From Sialis fuliginosa (taxonomy: Eukaryota; Arthropoda; Insecta; Megaloptera; Sialidae): DNA of 64,000 nucleotides. The DNA is taken from the NCBI GenBank assembly GCA_961205875.1, contig OY540821.1, positions 10,168,001 through 10,232,000 of the forward strand. Reading direction: 5' to 3'. Shown one piece after another: positions 36,601 to 51,600 of this stretch. Numbering within the stretch: position 1 is the first letter of the stretch; every line of letters begins with the position of its first letter. The notes under the pieces were generated by a model that did not search any database, was not told the origin of the DNA, and saw nothing but the letters and a program-made list of their open reading frames with translations. The translations under genes and the position numbers were made by a program.

Positions 36601-39600
36601 TAATCTACATATTTTAGCAAAAGTATTATGCCAAAAATCAAAATAACAAGTACCAAATAATCTAATTTAATAAAATAGCATTCCATACATGGATGTCCGC
36701 AAAGGAAAGAGGTATAAAAGGGTATTTTCAACCCCTAAAATTACAATACAAAAAATTCTATAAGTACTCTGTTAAATTTCAAAAGAAATGACTCGAAAAA
36801 AATTGAACAAATCAATTGTATCAGATCTGATCAACATTTCGATCAGATTTGAACTAATTAGATAAAACTTTATGTCCAGTCAGATCTACTTGGATCTGAT
36901 CTAACTAGATATGATTAGATTAAACTTTTTATCCAGTCTAAGTTGATCTAATTTTATCTATGATCTGATATGATTCAATTAAACTTCAGATCTTAAGTCA
37001 TACTTGATTAAGTATAATATCTAGATCTGATTAGATCCGATTTTATATCCAATCAAAAGATTTTATGTCATATTTTATTACATTATTCAATATACACTTG
37101 TTAGATCTAATTCTATATGCAGTCAGAGTAACTTTACTCTCACTAACAACGTAATTTCACTTTCTAACGCATTTTTTAGATAATGTTTATGAAGATATAT
37201 TTAAATATAGATATTTGTTGACCAGTAATGAAAAAAATTCTAATTAAATTTAGCTGGATCTGATGTAATTGATCAGACCAATTGGATCTGCTCATTTTTT
37301 CCTGGAGATAATTGAATATAATATTTTTTTACTCCCTGGATAATATTCTGCGAACACCCATGATTCAATAATAACTTTCCCAAAAGCAAAAAAAAAAATA
37401 CATAATAAATAAATTTCAAAAAACTCAATCAGTCAACACTCGTGTATTTATTTATATTATTTACTGTTTAATATATTATTTATATATATAACAAGTTGAA
37501 ATGTGTTTTGTGCAATTTTCGTATTCAAACCTAAAACGGCATGCAGAAAATAAGCCAGACCAACGGCACTGGCTATGTGGAAACAAGCATAGAAGAGCAA
37601 AATATTAGTCTGTATAAGTAAAGGCAATGCAGAAAGTCAGCTGAAATAATAAAATCATCACAATAGCGTTGCTGAACTTCTGAAGGTTGTAGCTGAAAAT
37701 AGAATACGACAGCACATTGCAGCTTTTGGATACAAAATTACTACCAATTACTACCATATTATCCGAGCTTCTTAATTCTATTAATGCTGTAAATTTTTAA
37801 TCGAAACCAAAAGCGATATATACCGGTTCGATAAAAAAAAGTCTTATTTAGTGACATAGAACTTTGGAACTATAAAACACACAAATTTTAGATTAGTCTT
37901 AAAATGTTTGTTATATGGTCTACTATCACGTATTTTTCCAAAATTTGAAATGATATTGTTGACTAGTATTGCCAATATTTTTTCAGATTTTTCGAGTCAA
38001 TAGTTTCCGTGAATGAGGAGAGGGAAATTAATAACTGTTTGGAGCCCCTTATAGGCATCTTTTTGAGTAGGAAAGAAATTAAAACAGACTGGTACTTAAT
38101 AAGGAGAAACACGTGTCGGGTGAAATTGTTTTATTGTGGTTAAGGTCTATATATTTAAGTAGAAAATTACTATATTCAAATATAAAAATAATTGTAATAG
38201 GTACTTATGTATAAAAAGTATTACAGAAATGAACTATCTTTTTTTTAAATAATTTATAAGTAACCCCAGGTCCAATCCTCTAGTAACTATCTAGTAATAA
38301 AGTAAAGCTCGGAATAATTTGAAATTTTAATACATAAAACTAGATTATATAACGCACATTTTAAGTCTTTCGAAGTTTGGATTATTTTCCCGAGTACTGA
38401 TGTCACCAAATAGAAGATGTTTTTATTGCTTAAAAAATAACTTTTAACAATATACATATCAAACAAAATGCATTTTTCTTTAAATGTTATAAAAATCGTA
38501 ACAAAAATTCAGCCAATTTCAACAAAAGTAATGCGTTGAAAATTCTACCAATACAAAACTACTTTAAAAAATCGTGCTTGAAATTTTGGACTGTTTAAAA
38601 AAAACTGCAGTGCTTCATGTGGAATAGCTTATTATTTGACCGAAAAAAAAAATTGTAGTTTAGGTCGTCTTAAAAAATTAACTCCATTAATTTTTTTTCA
38701 GACATAAAAAATTAATAGTTACATCACTGACCAGAACAAAAAAGTGAATGACAGTGCAACGAAACAGGGATTCGAACCAAACCAGAGCAAAAATCAAACC
38801 ACAACCGTAAAATAAGAACTGAACTGTTATTTCTTGCGGTTCGAATCCCGGATAAAAAATTCATTACTTATCTCCAAAAGCTGCGTTTTTGACATAGGAA
38901 AACAACGGAGCTGTGAGCAGCAAATACGTGACAGAACAGAGATAGAGAGATATAGAGTGAAGGGACAGTGTTAGAAAAGGACAAAGGATAGATCGAGGGA
39001 CTTACTTCACTCCCAGTTTAGTTGCTACTCGTCGCCATGGCGAATAGCACAGCTGGCTCCTCCTAGGGGCGGGCAAAGGGAGGTACCAAGCAACAGATTA
39101 GCCAATGAAACACAACGTCTACCCCCCACCACCGTGCATGTCTTGTCAAATATCACTCTCAGTAATTGTTTATAACAAATACTTACACATTTACAAAAAA
39201 CAAATCAAGTGTAATATCGAAAACTCGACAAATTCAGATATGTCAAAAAAGATATCTTTATGATACCATTCTGATAATATTGCTAGCTGTAGGATTTTGA
39301 AAATCTTACAAAACACTAAAATTTCAAAAAATCAAATACTTAAAAACTCTCCCCTTTGAAAATAAGCCTAGTTCCCTCCCCATCTATGACTGATTCTAAC
39401 ACTAATCAGAGCTGTCACCAAAAACTTAATGAAAGTACTTGAACTACAAGTACCAAATACTCGATGAGAGTACTCCAAGTACAAGTACCAAATACTCGAA
39501 GAAAGTACTAGAAGTACAAGTACCAAATACTCACTTATAGTACTTGAAGTACAAGTACCAAATACTCACTTATAGTACTTGAAGTACAAGTACTAAATAC

Positions 39601-42600
39601 TCACTTATAGTACTTGAAGTACAAGTACTAAATACTCGATGAAAGTACTTATAATATAAGCACCAAATACTCGGTTATAGTACTTGAAGTACAAGTACCA
39701 AATACTCGGTTATAATACTTGAAGTACAAGTACCAAATATTCGGTTATAGTACTCGAAGTACAAGTACCAAATACTCGGTAAAATAACTTGAATTGCAAG
39801 TACCAAATACTCCCTGAAAGTACTTGAAGTACAAGTATCAAATACTCAGTGAAGTACCTGAAGCACTAGTGCCAAATACTCGATGAAAGTATTTTTAGCT
39901 ATTTTCAAATGTACTTGAAGTAGGATATCAAGTACATTTTACTATTTTTAAATCTACTTGCAGTAAAGTACTTCAAGTATTGAAAAGTACTTAAGAGTAT
40001 TGACGGCTCTGATCCTATCCAACATTATTTTGCCTCGTTAACAGTTAACTATACTCGTATATTTTACGTTTTAACCAATCATGGCAATCAATATAACACT
40101 TGATCTATTATATTATTTATTTACCATATAATACAACAACACATAAATAATAATATAAAAAAACACTGACAACAATCTACCTAACCTAAAACAAAGTTTA
40201 TACCCACAATTTTCGACAAAAACTCCATTTTCTACTGCTTATATAAATTTGACAAAACATACCGAAAAAATTTAGTGCGATGGTTTTTTATTTTTGCATA
40301 GACCCTTTTTGCCACAGACAGAATTAACGTAAACGCTACAAAGCAAGCAACAAAAAACGAATATAATATGGTTTTTAAGACTATTTAAAATAAATAAATT
40401 GTCATGTTTCGATTGTAATATAAACCATTTCTGTTTTAAATAATGTTTACACACTTACCAACTTCAAAATATGAAAAACATGCAATAAATATTTCAATTA
40501 AATCATTTCATTTAACTCTTTTGCCATTTTAGTAATAAATAGAATTAGTACGGATAAGTGTTAGTCGTTAAATTAATCATTAATAACTAACTACAAAAGA
40601 ATTATTAAATTTTTTAGCGAAAAAGGGGTCCGCCAGAAGTGCTGGCGAGAGAGCCCCCGATAGAATGTGGGGGGGCATGATCGAAATAGATTAAAACAAA
40701 AGAGTTAATAAAATTCATTATAAAAACTAAAAGTAACCACAAAGAAATAATTCTACTAAACAATTTTTTAACACATCAACGATTCTTAATTATTTTTTCA
40801 AATCAGTGGGGGCACAGGGGACAGTGCGCATAACATTAAAAAAAACACTGAACAATCGCCTCTGCTTTAAATTAATTCATTACACTCTATAATTTCTCTT
40901 AGTGTTCCGCATCAAAATCTGAAATTTAAAAAATAAATTCGCTTTTTAAGGGGGCAAATGGGTCAACATTATTTCAACCCTAGCGAGTAGGGTATCAAAT
41001 GAAAGCTGACACTTCAAGGAATTTTAATATGTAAACATTTTGTTATTATTCGTTTAACAAATTTTCAAAAATCGTGTATTTCCAAATATACTTGTGGAGA
41101 AAATTTAAAAAAAATGGGAATATGGACAATGATGTAGGGATTACGATAATTATCAACAATCAACGAATTTTCGTATTTATTCAAAAATAATTCAAAATTA
41201 GAATATAATGAAAAAATGCTAAATATTGCTGGTAGTTTAAATCTTAAAACTTTACGGTACAGAACACTAATACACAACGTTCTACTAACATATGACGATT
41301 TTTTTTATAAATAAGAATCATTGATGAAACATTTTTCTAACATCCACACATAAAATCTACTACATTTCTTTGTATATTTTTAATTTGTATCTATAACATT
41401 TAATTTTATTTATGTATATTTAATATTCAACAAAATAAATTATAAAATACTTTGTAGATGTATTTTATAACGTATTTTATTTTTTATAACATCAATTAAT
41501 TAACAAATTTACAACACTGACTTAATAAATAAAATAAAACTACGACAATTAAGCGAAAATTTACACCAATAAAAATTATAATAATGAAACATCAAATTGC
41601 AAAAAAATACTAATTTGACCGACGAACAAGCAAGAATATAAAATAGAAAAGCATACCTGTTAGATGAATTACCAGTTGGATTCGAACCTGCAGACGTTGA
41701 ATTTCTTTTACTAGAAAGACTTTTCGCATTTGGAATTGGAACACCAAACGTAGACGCTTTTGGCAAATTCTATACAAAAAAAATCAGATTAAAAATGATT
41801 TATATAAATATATTTTTTAAAACAGTAATCCCTCCATTTACGGGGTTAATTGGTTCCATGAAAGCAAAAAAAAACGCGTTATAAAGCAAAAAAATTGCTT
41901 CATTACGTTATGTTTTTCCACCCTTTTTCCAAACTTTTTCAATCGTGTAAATGGAGGGTTTTAAATTTTAAATTATACAATTTCCAAATAGCAGTAACTT
42001 TGTTAAAAATGATAAAAATTAAAATTTTCAAAAAAAAAATTAAATCTTGCAATTAGATATCTACTATCAAATTCCTTGAAAAAATATATTTTTCCATTTT
42101 AAATTAAAAAGTTACAGGCTGAGAAATAGTGCGCCGAAAATTTTCCCAAATTTTTCTACGACTTTAGCAACGTACGCCAAGTGTAAAAAAAATTATGACT
42201 GAATTTAAAACTTGCCATTTTGAAGCTTAGGCCCTCAGCTTCAAAATACTTTTTTGATTTTTTTGCTACATTTTTTTTCCACTGAGTTATTGAAATTTTT
42301 AGCTAAAATCGTCGTTTTCACTTCATGAGCTTTTTTCGGTGCTTAGAGTTTCTACTTTTCATTTATTTTGAGCAATTGAAGATTGACCGATTTTCAACGA
42401 AATATACACTACGAGAAAGTAAGGGTAAAACTGTTTTTAACGAATTTCTCGGTTGTAATTTTTTATAATGAAAATTAAGAAAAATGAAGAAATCCTTAAT
42501 AAGATATTTTATATTTTTATGCTTTAATTTCTTTTTTTTTTTAAATATAATTGCGATAATTTTTTACCAAAGTTTTTTCAATTAGTGTAAAAAAACTTGT

Positions 42601-45600
42601 AATTAACTTAAACTCACCTTCGAGTTTTTTGGTTTATTGCAGTCCACAATGTGATCTTTACAAGAGTTTTGATGTACCGTCGTATTGCAATCTTAAAATT
42701 AAAAACAAAAAATCATTAATATATTTATTTCCGGTTCCAGACACAAATGTTAAGTTAAACTTACTTTCGCAGTACAAAGATGGTTTGTTAGTTAATGGTT
42801 TTGAACACCAATCACAGATATTTGATGAGCCGTAACTCGCGGAAACCCACTGATGAGCTACCTTCTTATTTTTGTCCTAAAAATGGACAAAAAAATAAAT
42901 CCCGATACAAAATAATGGGGGGTATAGGGGTAATATTCTTACCTTCTTTTTTCTAAAGAACAGACTTCCTCGTTTCCTTCTTTTTTCTGAATGATGGTCG
43001 TACACAGTTCTAAAAAATTTATTAAAAATGTCGCGTTATTTTGAGACGTTGCATCAAAAATTAACTACAAAATAAACATCTACACATAAAAGAACTAGTG
43101 CAGTAGCTCGCTTTTTCTTAAAAATAAAATAAAAATGACATTTTCATGCACTAAATATATACACAAATAAATACAGTTGATCAAAAAGTTTATATTTCGG
43201 TACAGTGACTTTTTAACCACCTATATATCCTCATCCCATGTTTGTTTCTTAACTAAATTCTTCTTTTTTTTTATAAAACACAACATGCAATCTAAAATCT
43301 ATAATTTCAAGGAAACGATTGTGAATGTTTAAATTTCGTTTAAAATGGGAGGCATTTTGTATGTTCTTAGCAGGGGCGTCCGCAAAAATTTTCCAAGAGG
43401 AGGCAAACGTCATCAATAAACTTTTATTTAGTTATTTTTTTTATTTTTACAAGTAGATTGCATCAATTTACTCAATCCCAAGAGGGGGCCAGCTTGTACG
43501 CAAATTATATATTAAAATATTATATTAATATACTTTATTTAATTTTTTTTACAAGGAGATTAATTTACTCGGTCTAAGAGAGGGGTGGCAAAGCTTATAG
43601 ATAAATATAGTTTAATTTTTTTACAAGTAGATTGCATAAATTTACTCGATCTTAGTGGGGGGTAGGGGGGAGATGTCCCGTTTGCCACTTTTCTGCGGAA
43701 GCCCATGGTTTTTAGCGTAATTTCTATGTAAATTTTCGCTATAAATCACTTAAACAGTGGCGGACTAAAATAAAGCCCTTAAATATGGCCCTAGGAAAAG
43801 TTCTTATTTCGGGCCCTATCCGTAAAAAACCCAAAATTCAAAATAACTTTTTTTTGATCCAATTTAATTAAAAAATTATAGGCATTAATATCTTAAGACC
43901 TTTTTTTCTCTTCCACTTTTGAAAATACGGGCCCCCAGAAATTACGGGCCAAAGTCCACTCCTGCACTTAAAGTAGCAATAACTGAATTCAATTTTTTTG
44001 AGCAACTGGGTTTTTTAGTGATAAAAATTTTGATTTAGTAATAAAAATAAATATTTGAAAAAAAGATTGCCAACACCATTTATTTTACCAAACCGACAAA
44101 AATCGCAAGGTTCATACAGACTCATAATTATCGACATGTGATAGTTATATAGATACTCACTCTTGCAAAAACTCATGCAGTAATATTTTTGGGCTGCTGA
44201 AGTCGCCCACCGTAGACCCCTGCCTACTGGCTGAGCCCCCTTCCTCTTCAGTCTCACTCTCTGTTCCGCTGGGTCGGCCCCTTCGCCCCCCACTTTTAAC
44301 ACATACACACACACACAGATCAAAACGACAATTAAAATAGCAAGCTAAGTTTAAATGTGATCGCATGCAACTTTGGAACCCCATCATACAAAAGATCACT
44401 TGTCCGGAAGGATATAACATACATTTACTATCGTCCAATTACGTTTTAAAATAATAGAGCCCTTCAGAAGAAAAAATGACTTATTTCTTATCAGAACTGT
44501 CACAAGTACTCAATGAAAGAACTTGAAGTATCAAGTACTTTTTTCTATTTTCAAAAGTACTTGAAGTAAATACTTCAAGTACTTTACTTGTTAAAATCAA
44601 ATATTATGTAAAAATACTAGAAGAAGCATCAATTTAAGCTAATTTTAAATGTTAAGTACACCAAGTACTTAACATTTAAAATCAATACGTACTTTAAGCT
44701 ATTTTTAAAAGTTAAGTACTTCAAGTACTTTGCTTGTTAAAATCAAGACTTTAAATATCGAAACGTACTAGTATCAAGTACTTAGTGAAAGTACTTGAAA
44801 TATCAAGTACTTCAAGAATAAAAAAGTAGAGAAACCAAATACTTGATACGGTATCACGAAATTTTTAATATTTTTAAATGTACTTGAAGTACTTTTTCAA
44901 GTATTTTACTTGAAGAATAAAAAAATAATCAAAATATTGAAAAATATTTTGTCTTCTGAACTGCTCTTAAAAAACTAAGGTACTAGATATTCCAGAAAAA
45001 TGATCTTCCGTTGTTTTTAGTGTTTATTAAAAAAAAATTATATTTATTTAAATCAGCAGCAATAAAAATCAGTATATTTTTATATTTTTTTATAAATTTT
45101 GATATTTTTAAACAGCAGGCAAATATATAACTAATAAATAACTAAATATTTTAAAGCCATTTATACTAAACAATTATTTTAATTTGCAACATCTATATAA
45201 CAATAGGTTCCAAGTAACGATTTAGCAGTGCATCAAATGAATAAAATAATTTTGAAAACAATGCAAAAATGTATTCTTGTACGGAATACGGATATACACA
45301 CAATAAAAATTCAATTTAAATATATTTCTACGGTATTCTTTATATTGGAAATAAAATAATATGTTTGTAGTGTACCATACTGAAATTCGAAAAATGGAAT
45401 CAATACTGTGTCAGTTTATCTGTATGTCTGTCACAGTCTGAAATTTTTGATCAAGATAGCTAAAATTTAGCATAATGATGGATCAATAATAAACCTAAAT
45501 TATATTTTTTAAAATAGCTTTTTAAGGGGGGCAAACGTATTTCCATTATTTCAACCCAGAAAGCTAACAATTCAAGGAATTTAGATATGTAAACGTTTCA

Positions 45601-48600
45601 AAAAAATAATTTTTTATCGTAAGTAATTTGTCCAAAAGTAATAGTGAGAAAAAAACTGAAAAAATTGGGAATGTGTATAATGATCTCGAGATCACAAAAA
45701 TATATCATCCCTTACCGGACTTACGTTTTTTCATAAAAATATATAATATTGTGCTGCCACCTTTTTTTGGTTTTGTTTTAAAAATTTGACAACCACTGCA
45801 CTAAAGGGTTTAAATATTAAAAATAAAAATAAAAAATGGAAATCTATATCCATATTCTGCCAAAAATAACCACAATAAAACTGATTCGAGTACTTACACA
45901 GGTAGCGTCGGTTTCGTCCCAACCAAGTTCACTTCGGGTGCCAAATCTCTAACAGCTATGATTGACGGGGTCGACACAGACTTTTGCAACGGCAACCTTG
46001 CGGGCACAAGTCTCAGAGACTCAGCCTCGCGTTTGGCTTTGAGTTTATTGAAGTCATTCTGGAGATCTGCCTCATTGAGGGAGTGAGTCGATGCGGTTCC
46101 TCCAGCTGAAGGTCGCCGGGAGTGTTTCACTCTGCTAGGTCCGGCGAGTAGACGAGAAGCTGACCCATCGATCGTATCGATTAAAGAAGATTCGTCCGCT
46201 TCGGATTCCATACTGCTTAAACTCATACTCGAACATCTGTGCGGAAAAATGTATATTCAAAAAGGATCAAATTACTTCCTCCTTAATGTATAGCCTTATA
46301 GTTTTTAAATAAAAAAATAAATTGCTCTCCGATTTCAAAAAATTTACTTAATCTTTCCATTTCAGGTCAAAATAAACGCTTTTCGTTCCATTTCTGTCTG
46401 TGCGTCTGGCTGTGTGTCTATCTGGCTGTTTTCTCCGATTTCAAAATTTTAACTTGATCTTTCCATTTCAGGTCAAAACAAACAATTTTAGTTGTCTTTC
46501 CTTTCTGTTTGTCTGTTGTGTGTGTGTCCCCTGAATCCTTGTCACATGCATAACTCATGAACCACTTGGTTTGAAGACGGTCCCATTTAAAAATCTTTAA
46601 AATTACTTGTAAAAGAGAGGGGTGACATACCAATCAATTTATTTTTTGAAGATATCTCAAGAAAGACACATGTTACATGAAAATTTTATAGATTTTTTTG
46701 TAGGGCATTCAATTTTCTATAAAATAGGTCATCACAACTTTTGTTGTAAAATATTCCCTTACGAAGATTTATCTCAATTTGCTTTAAAAAAATCATCATT
46801 TGTTTTTTTAAATTGCTATTTACTTTGACATATTAAATGTTATTTTAACGTTTGTATAGCAGATTTAGATTGAAACTGTCAAAAAATTAAAAATATACGA
46901 AAAAATAATCAGGCACGTATTAAGAAAAATTTCTAATTAATATTGGTAGTTCATCTGAATAATTTGTCAGTGTTTATTTAAATTGTTCAATAATAAACTA
47001 CCTTTGGTGATTTTTTTTTATAAATTAATCGATAATTACCTTCTTGTCCTTCCGGTTTTTTCTTTGGCAGCGGTCAGATCTTCTAGTGCAGTCCACGACC
47101 GTCTTCTCATTGCTTCCGTCTCGACCAGCCCCTGGCAAAGCATCCATTCTGCACTACCCTTGCGTGACGACGTGTGGTGCGAAGGGGACGACCCCAAACT
47201 ACCCTGTGTATGGGGTTCTAAGTCCAAATTCGGTTCGTTTAACGACGGACACGATGCTGACAGACGAGAACATTGCGCTAGTCTGAAAATATTTAAGTGT
47301 TATAAATAATTATAAACGAGCCATTAAGGGGAAGCCAATATTGCAGTTCAAAAAATCAATTTTTTTTATTTTTGCATTTTTTTAAAGTAAACATATTTAA
47401 ATAGATTTTAATTTAAGTTAAAATTCCGAAAATTGATTAAGTCACAGTCAATATAGTAAGACCAGGTAACGCGATTGGTAATGGCCCTCAGAAAACTTTA
47501 AACGCATTTTTGAACTTGTCCCAAAAATGAAAAAATTTAATTTCGTTAACTCTTCACCAAAATTTCTATGGGAAAGAGAAACTTATTTTTTTGGTCGTTA
47601 CATCGAGGCTCATAACTTTGTAAATGTTTAATATTTTTCAATGAAAATGTGTATTGAATAAGTTGAATATATACTTAATCAAATGTCCTTTCCCCGATCC
47701 AAAAATAATTAGTTATACCTGTGAAAAAAAATTCCCAAACATTTTTTGACCCATCACAGTGGCTTTCCCTTTTAATCAATTTCCGCAGCCGAATAAAATT
47801 CTACCTCAATAATTGCACGCCGTACCTCAACACATCAGGGTTCAATGTGGTGTCCCTCATCTGCTGTATGACGTCGTGAATCTCATGTAATTGCCTCAAA
47901 CTGTCTTCGAGCACGGGATGGTGTTTCGCAGCGGGTGAATGAGGCGTAACGCTGATTGTCGGGACCAAAGGCCCCCCTCCGATGATAGGGGGCACGGTAT
48001 TGCCTCCAACACAGCCCAGAGCTGTGCTGGAACATACTGGAGCCAAGCATACAGGCCCGACTATTCCCGGACCAGAACAGGTACCGTTTGAAAGTATACC
48101 GTTAGTGTGAGGTACTTCAGTAGTTTGTTGTTGCTGCATCGTGGTGTAGTCTTTGATAAAGTCTTCGTCACTGTCGGCTCCACTGTGGTCACACTCATCT
48201 GGAAATGGATTATTCATTTACGATAGATAATAGTGGAAATTTATCAATAATATTTATCGATAGCTTCTATAAATTGTTTATTAAAAAATTTTTGGATTTA
48301 AAAAATTATATTTTTTATAAACCAATTTAAAATAAGGTACTGGCACTAGTTTTGGACTCTAGTTTAATTAAATGTACTAAATTTGTTGATATTTGATTAC
48401 TGCCATTACTGAATCATAATCTACAGATACTTAACTGTAAAACAGCTTATGTAATTTGATGACAATTAGAGTCAAAATGGTGGACATCTGATTATTAGAA
48501 TAATCTATTTATTAATTATTATATTATCATATGTAGCATCTGCTTTACATTGTTTTAAATTTTACAATTCTTTATTTTATTACTTTTGTATCGTAGAACT

Positions 48601-51600
48601 TATCATTTTGCGATCATTGGCAAGTACTTGGTGCCCATTATTGGTTTTACTTTATCCATTACTGGAGAAAAAAACAGTTTAACAAACAAACTATATTTGC
48701 GGACTTTGGTAATTAAATTGATTTATTAAGGAGGTATACTTGTTTTATTTTATTAGTAATATGAGTTCATGGTAATTACCAAAAAGAAGCCCATGAATCC
48801 AAAAAAACAGTATACCTTGTTCTTAAAGCAGCCAAGACTGGTGCCAGTACCTTATATTTTAATTTCAGAATAAAAAATCTATAAAACCAGACACATTTTG
48901 GAATTCTTCAAAATTGCCCCCCAAAAAAAATTCGTACATAAATAAATCTAATTTTCATGAACCTGCTTATCATGCAACATTAATTTTCTTCCTTCCTCTG
49001 AAATCTAATATTATTTTCCCTATTCCAGCTAACAACATTGACCTGTATATCCAGTAGGCTCTGCTCAACGCATTTATTGGGTCAGGGTTAAACCTGTTGC
49101 AATGACATGGCGGTCATGGCTCCCCCCACCACTCTGCGCACTTACCCCTTCCCCCCACTTCTAGATAGACACGCCCCGTACACTAAACATATCTTATCTG
49201 GTTATACAAACGGCCAATAAACAAGATGTTCGCACAGTGGCGTACGTATAATTTATTTATTATAATTTAAACATTTAATACAAATGTTTATTAGGTTAGG
49301 TACCACAACTAAAATAACGTTTATAAAAAAAAATATTTAAAAATCAAAACAATAAAATGAATCTGACAGTAAAAATGATCACTCTCTTTTTGTCAAAAAT
49401 ATTGAAAAAAAAATTATATCAATTCTGAGACCCTCCTCAGGCTGTGGAATTTTTTTATTTTTTTATTTTTTTGACCAAATTTAATTAATTACTTTTGCAA
49501 ATAAGACTTTTCTCTTCAATAAAAAGTGTGGTTTTTACTTTGATAGTAAATAACTCGATACAGAAAAAAGCAAAATGAAAAGAAAAGTCCGATATAAAAA
49601 AGTAATTTATGAGATTTGAAGAAAAAAAATTATCATGACTCGTAGAGGCTCTCAAAATTAATAAAAATATCTTTAGGGAGTCAACAAGCTTTTTTATTCT
49701 TAAATTCGTTTTCAGCGCCCTTAAATACATAGTCCGGAAAACCTACCCCGCCACTGGAAAATCAGAATCTAAGAAAATTCATGTCTCACACTTTTCCAAC
49801 TCCCATATCAATGCTGCAAGGGGTTGGTAAGTGGGAGTAGATAGGTGTAAAAACTAGAGGGGAGGGGGTGGCCTTCACTGGCGAAAAGGCAACAGTCAGC
49901 GTGACGTCACGAAGAGTAGAAATCTCTTAGGAGTTAGGAAACAAAATCGAACACAGAGTACAATTTTGATTACCCTAAGGATTTTTGTTTTTGCCGTTAA
50001 TACATTTTTATTAATCAATCTTAATTATCTGTATATGAAAATACATTTTTTATACATATTATAAATTCTATTTATAAAAAAAACTTACCTAAATATTAAC
50101 ACTGATGATAAAATATTCCATTTTAAATAAAATTTGGCACTTATAAGTCTTGAAGTTAATTTGAATTCAAACATTTTAACTTACAATTAGTTCTTAAAAT
50201 ATTGTCAGAACAATCATTCGTTTCAAAATGTAACACTCTTAAATAAAAAATAAAATATTATAACGAAAACTTAACATTGAGCAGCCAGAAATTAAACAAA
50301 AGAAATTACGAACAAAACAAACAAAGCTAGGCAACAAGTTAAGTAACATGAGTATAAAACAATTAACAACAATTGTGCTAAATTCACACTTCCTCACTAC
50401 AAAATCGATTATAATGCAAAGTACTCAAACCGGCATTGATATTCTACTGGAAATAATTATACTAATATTTACATAAAATTATAAATATTTAAAATCGGTA
50501 TTGATTGATTACTAAAAATATTACAAACAATTGCATCTAGTTGAACAAAGGAAAGCTCGAATTTATATTTAATACACTACATAAAATAATTACATTTTAC
50601 TATCACAAAATAAATAAATGGACAAAGAAACAATTTGATACACAAAAAACACAATATTTTAGCAAAATTCACATTATGACATGAAAATGGATATATTGAA
50701 TCAACAAGCTTATTTCCTATACGTTCAACAAATGGTTGAATGATCTAAAACCGGCCGAAGCTCACTACTATTTTCAATATTATGTAATAATTTATTATAA
50801 TATGCGTATAATATTTATTAACTACTAAAATAACACTTTTTAACAATGCATTTATATATATGTTTTGAATTTTCGAGTTTAATGTGCACTTAAACCTGTC
50901 TAAAATGCTCTATAACACACTTAAAAACTATAAATATGAATCCCTAGACGTTCTAGAAACGGTGACAATCAAGGAACTAAAACCGCCGTAGACTCACTAC
51001 TTTTTTTAACAATGCACTTTGATACAAACTAAGTAACAGTATATATTTATGTGTTTTGGGTTAGTGTGTGTGTTTTGTTAGCACGCACGGGGACAGACTG
51101 ACTGGATGTGTTATCCCAGCCAAGCGCCGCGACGACTCATCGATTACAGAGCTTCTGCAGCGGCGTCAGTAGATAGCGTGCGTTGAACGTGTGGCTGTCG
51201 ACCTTGTGGACCAGGTGGGCAGTGTGCTCGATACTTTGTGGGAATACACGGGAAGGATGTTGGTTGTGATTATATTTCTTTATCTTTTGTGGATGATTTT
51301 GGTCGATTTATTGATTAAATATAAATTTGGATACTAATAAAAAACAGTAGCGGATTTTGAAAAAAAAATGCGAAGACGTTTAAAAAAAACTTTATAATTA
51401 ATTTTTTTTTTAAACTTTCTATTTTTGATTTTAACAAACTACTAGATATAAGTATTCAATATGAAAACAGATCGCTCCAAATGTACATAGGTATTAAAAT
51501 TCTGAATTATTTTTAAGTAATAAAAATAAGTAAATGGGTATCTTAGAAGGGGGCTCGTCAAAAATCCTGACCCAGAAACACGCGATAAGTTTTTTGAGGG

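Noticed and set aside
38750..38870. tRNA gene, because of GGTTCGAATCC B-box words
   Set aside because: No A-box at the right distance, no acceptor stem and no anticodon arm; the two words face each other in opposite orientation.
44307..44321. CA microsatellite as a splice enhancer for exon 5
   Set aside because: Plausible because CA repeats near acceptors can matter, but nothing in the sequence alone supports a specific effect.
46983..47309. Two + strand frames (108 and 80 codons)
   Set aside because: Antisense shadows of RhoGEF exon 3.
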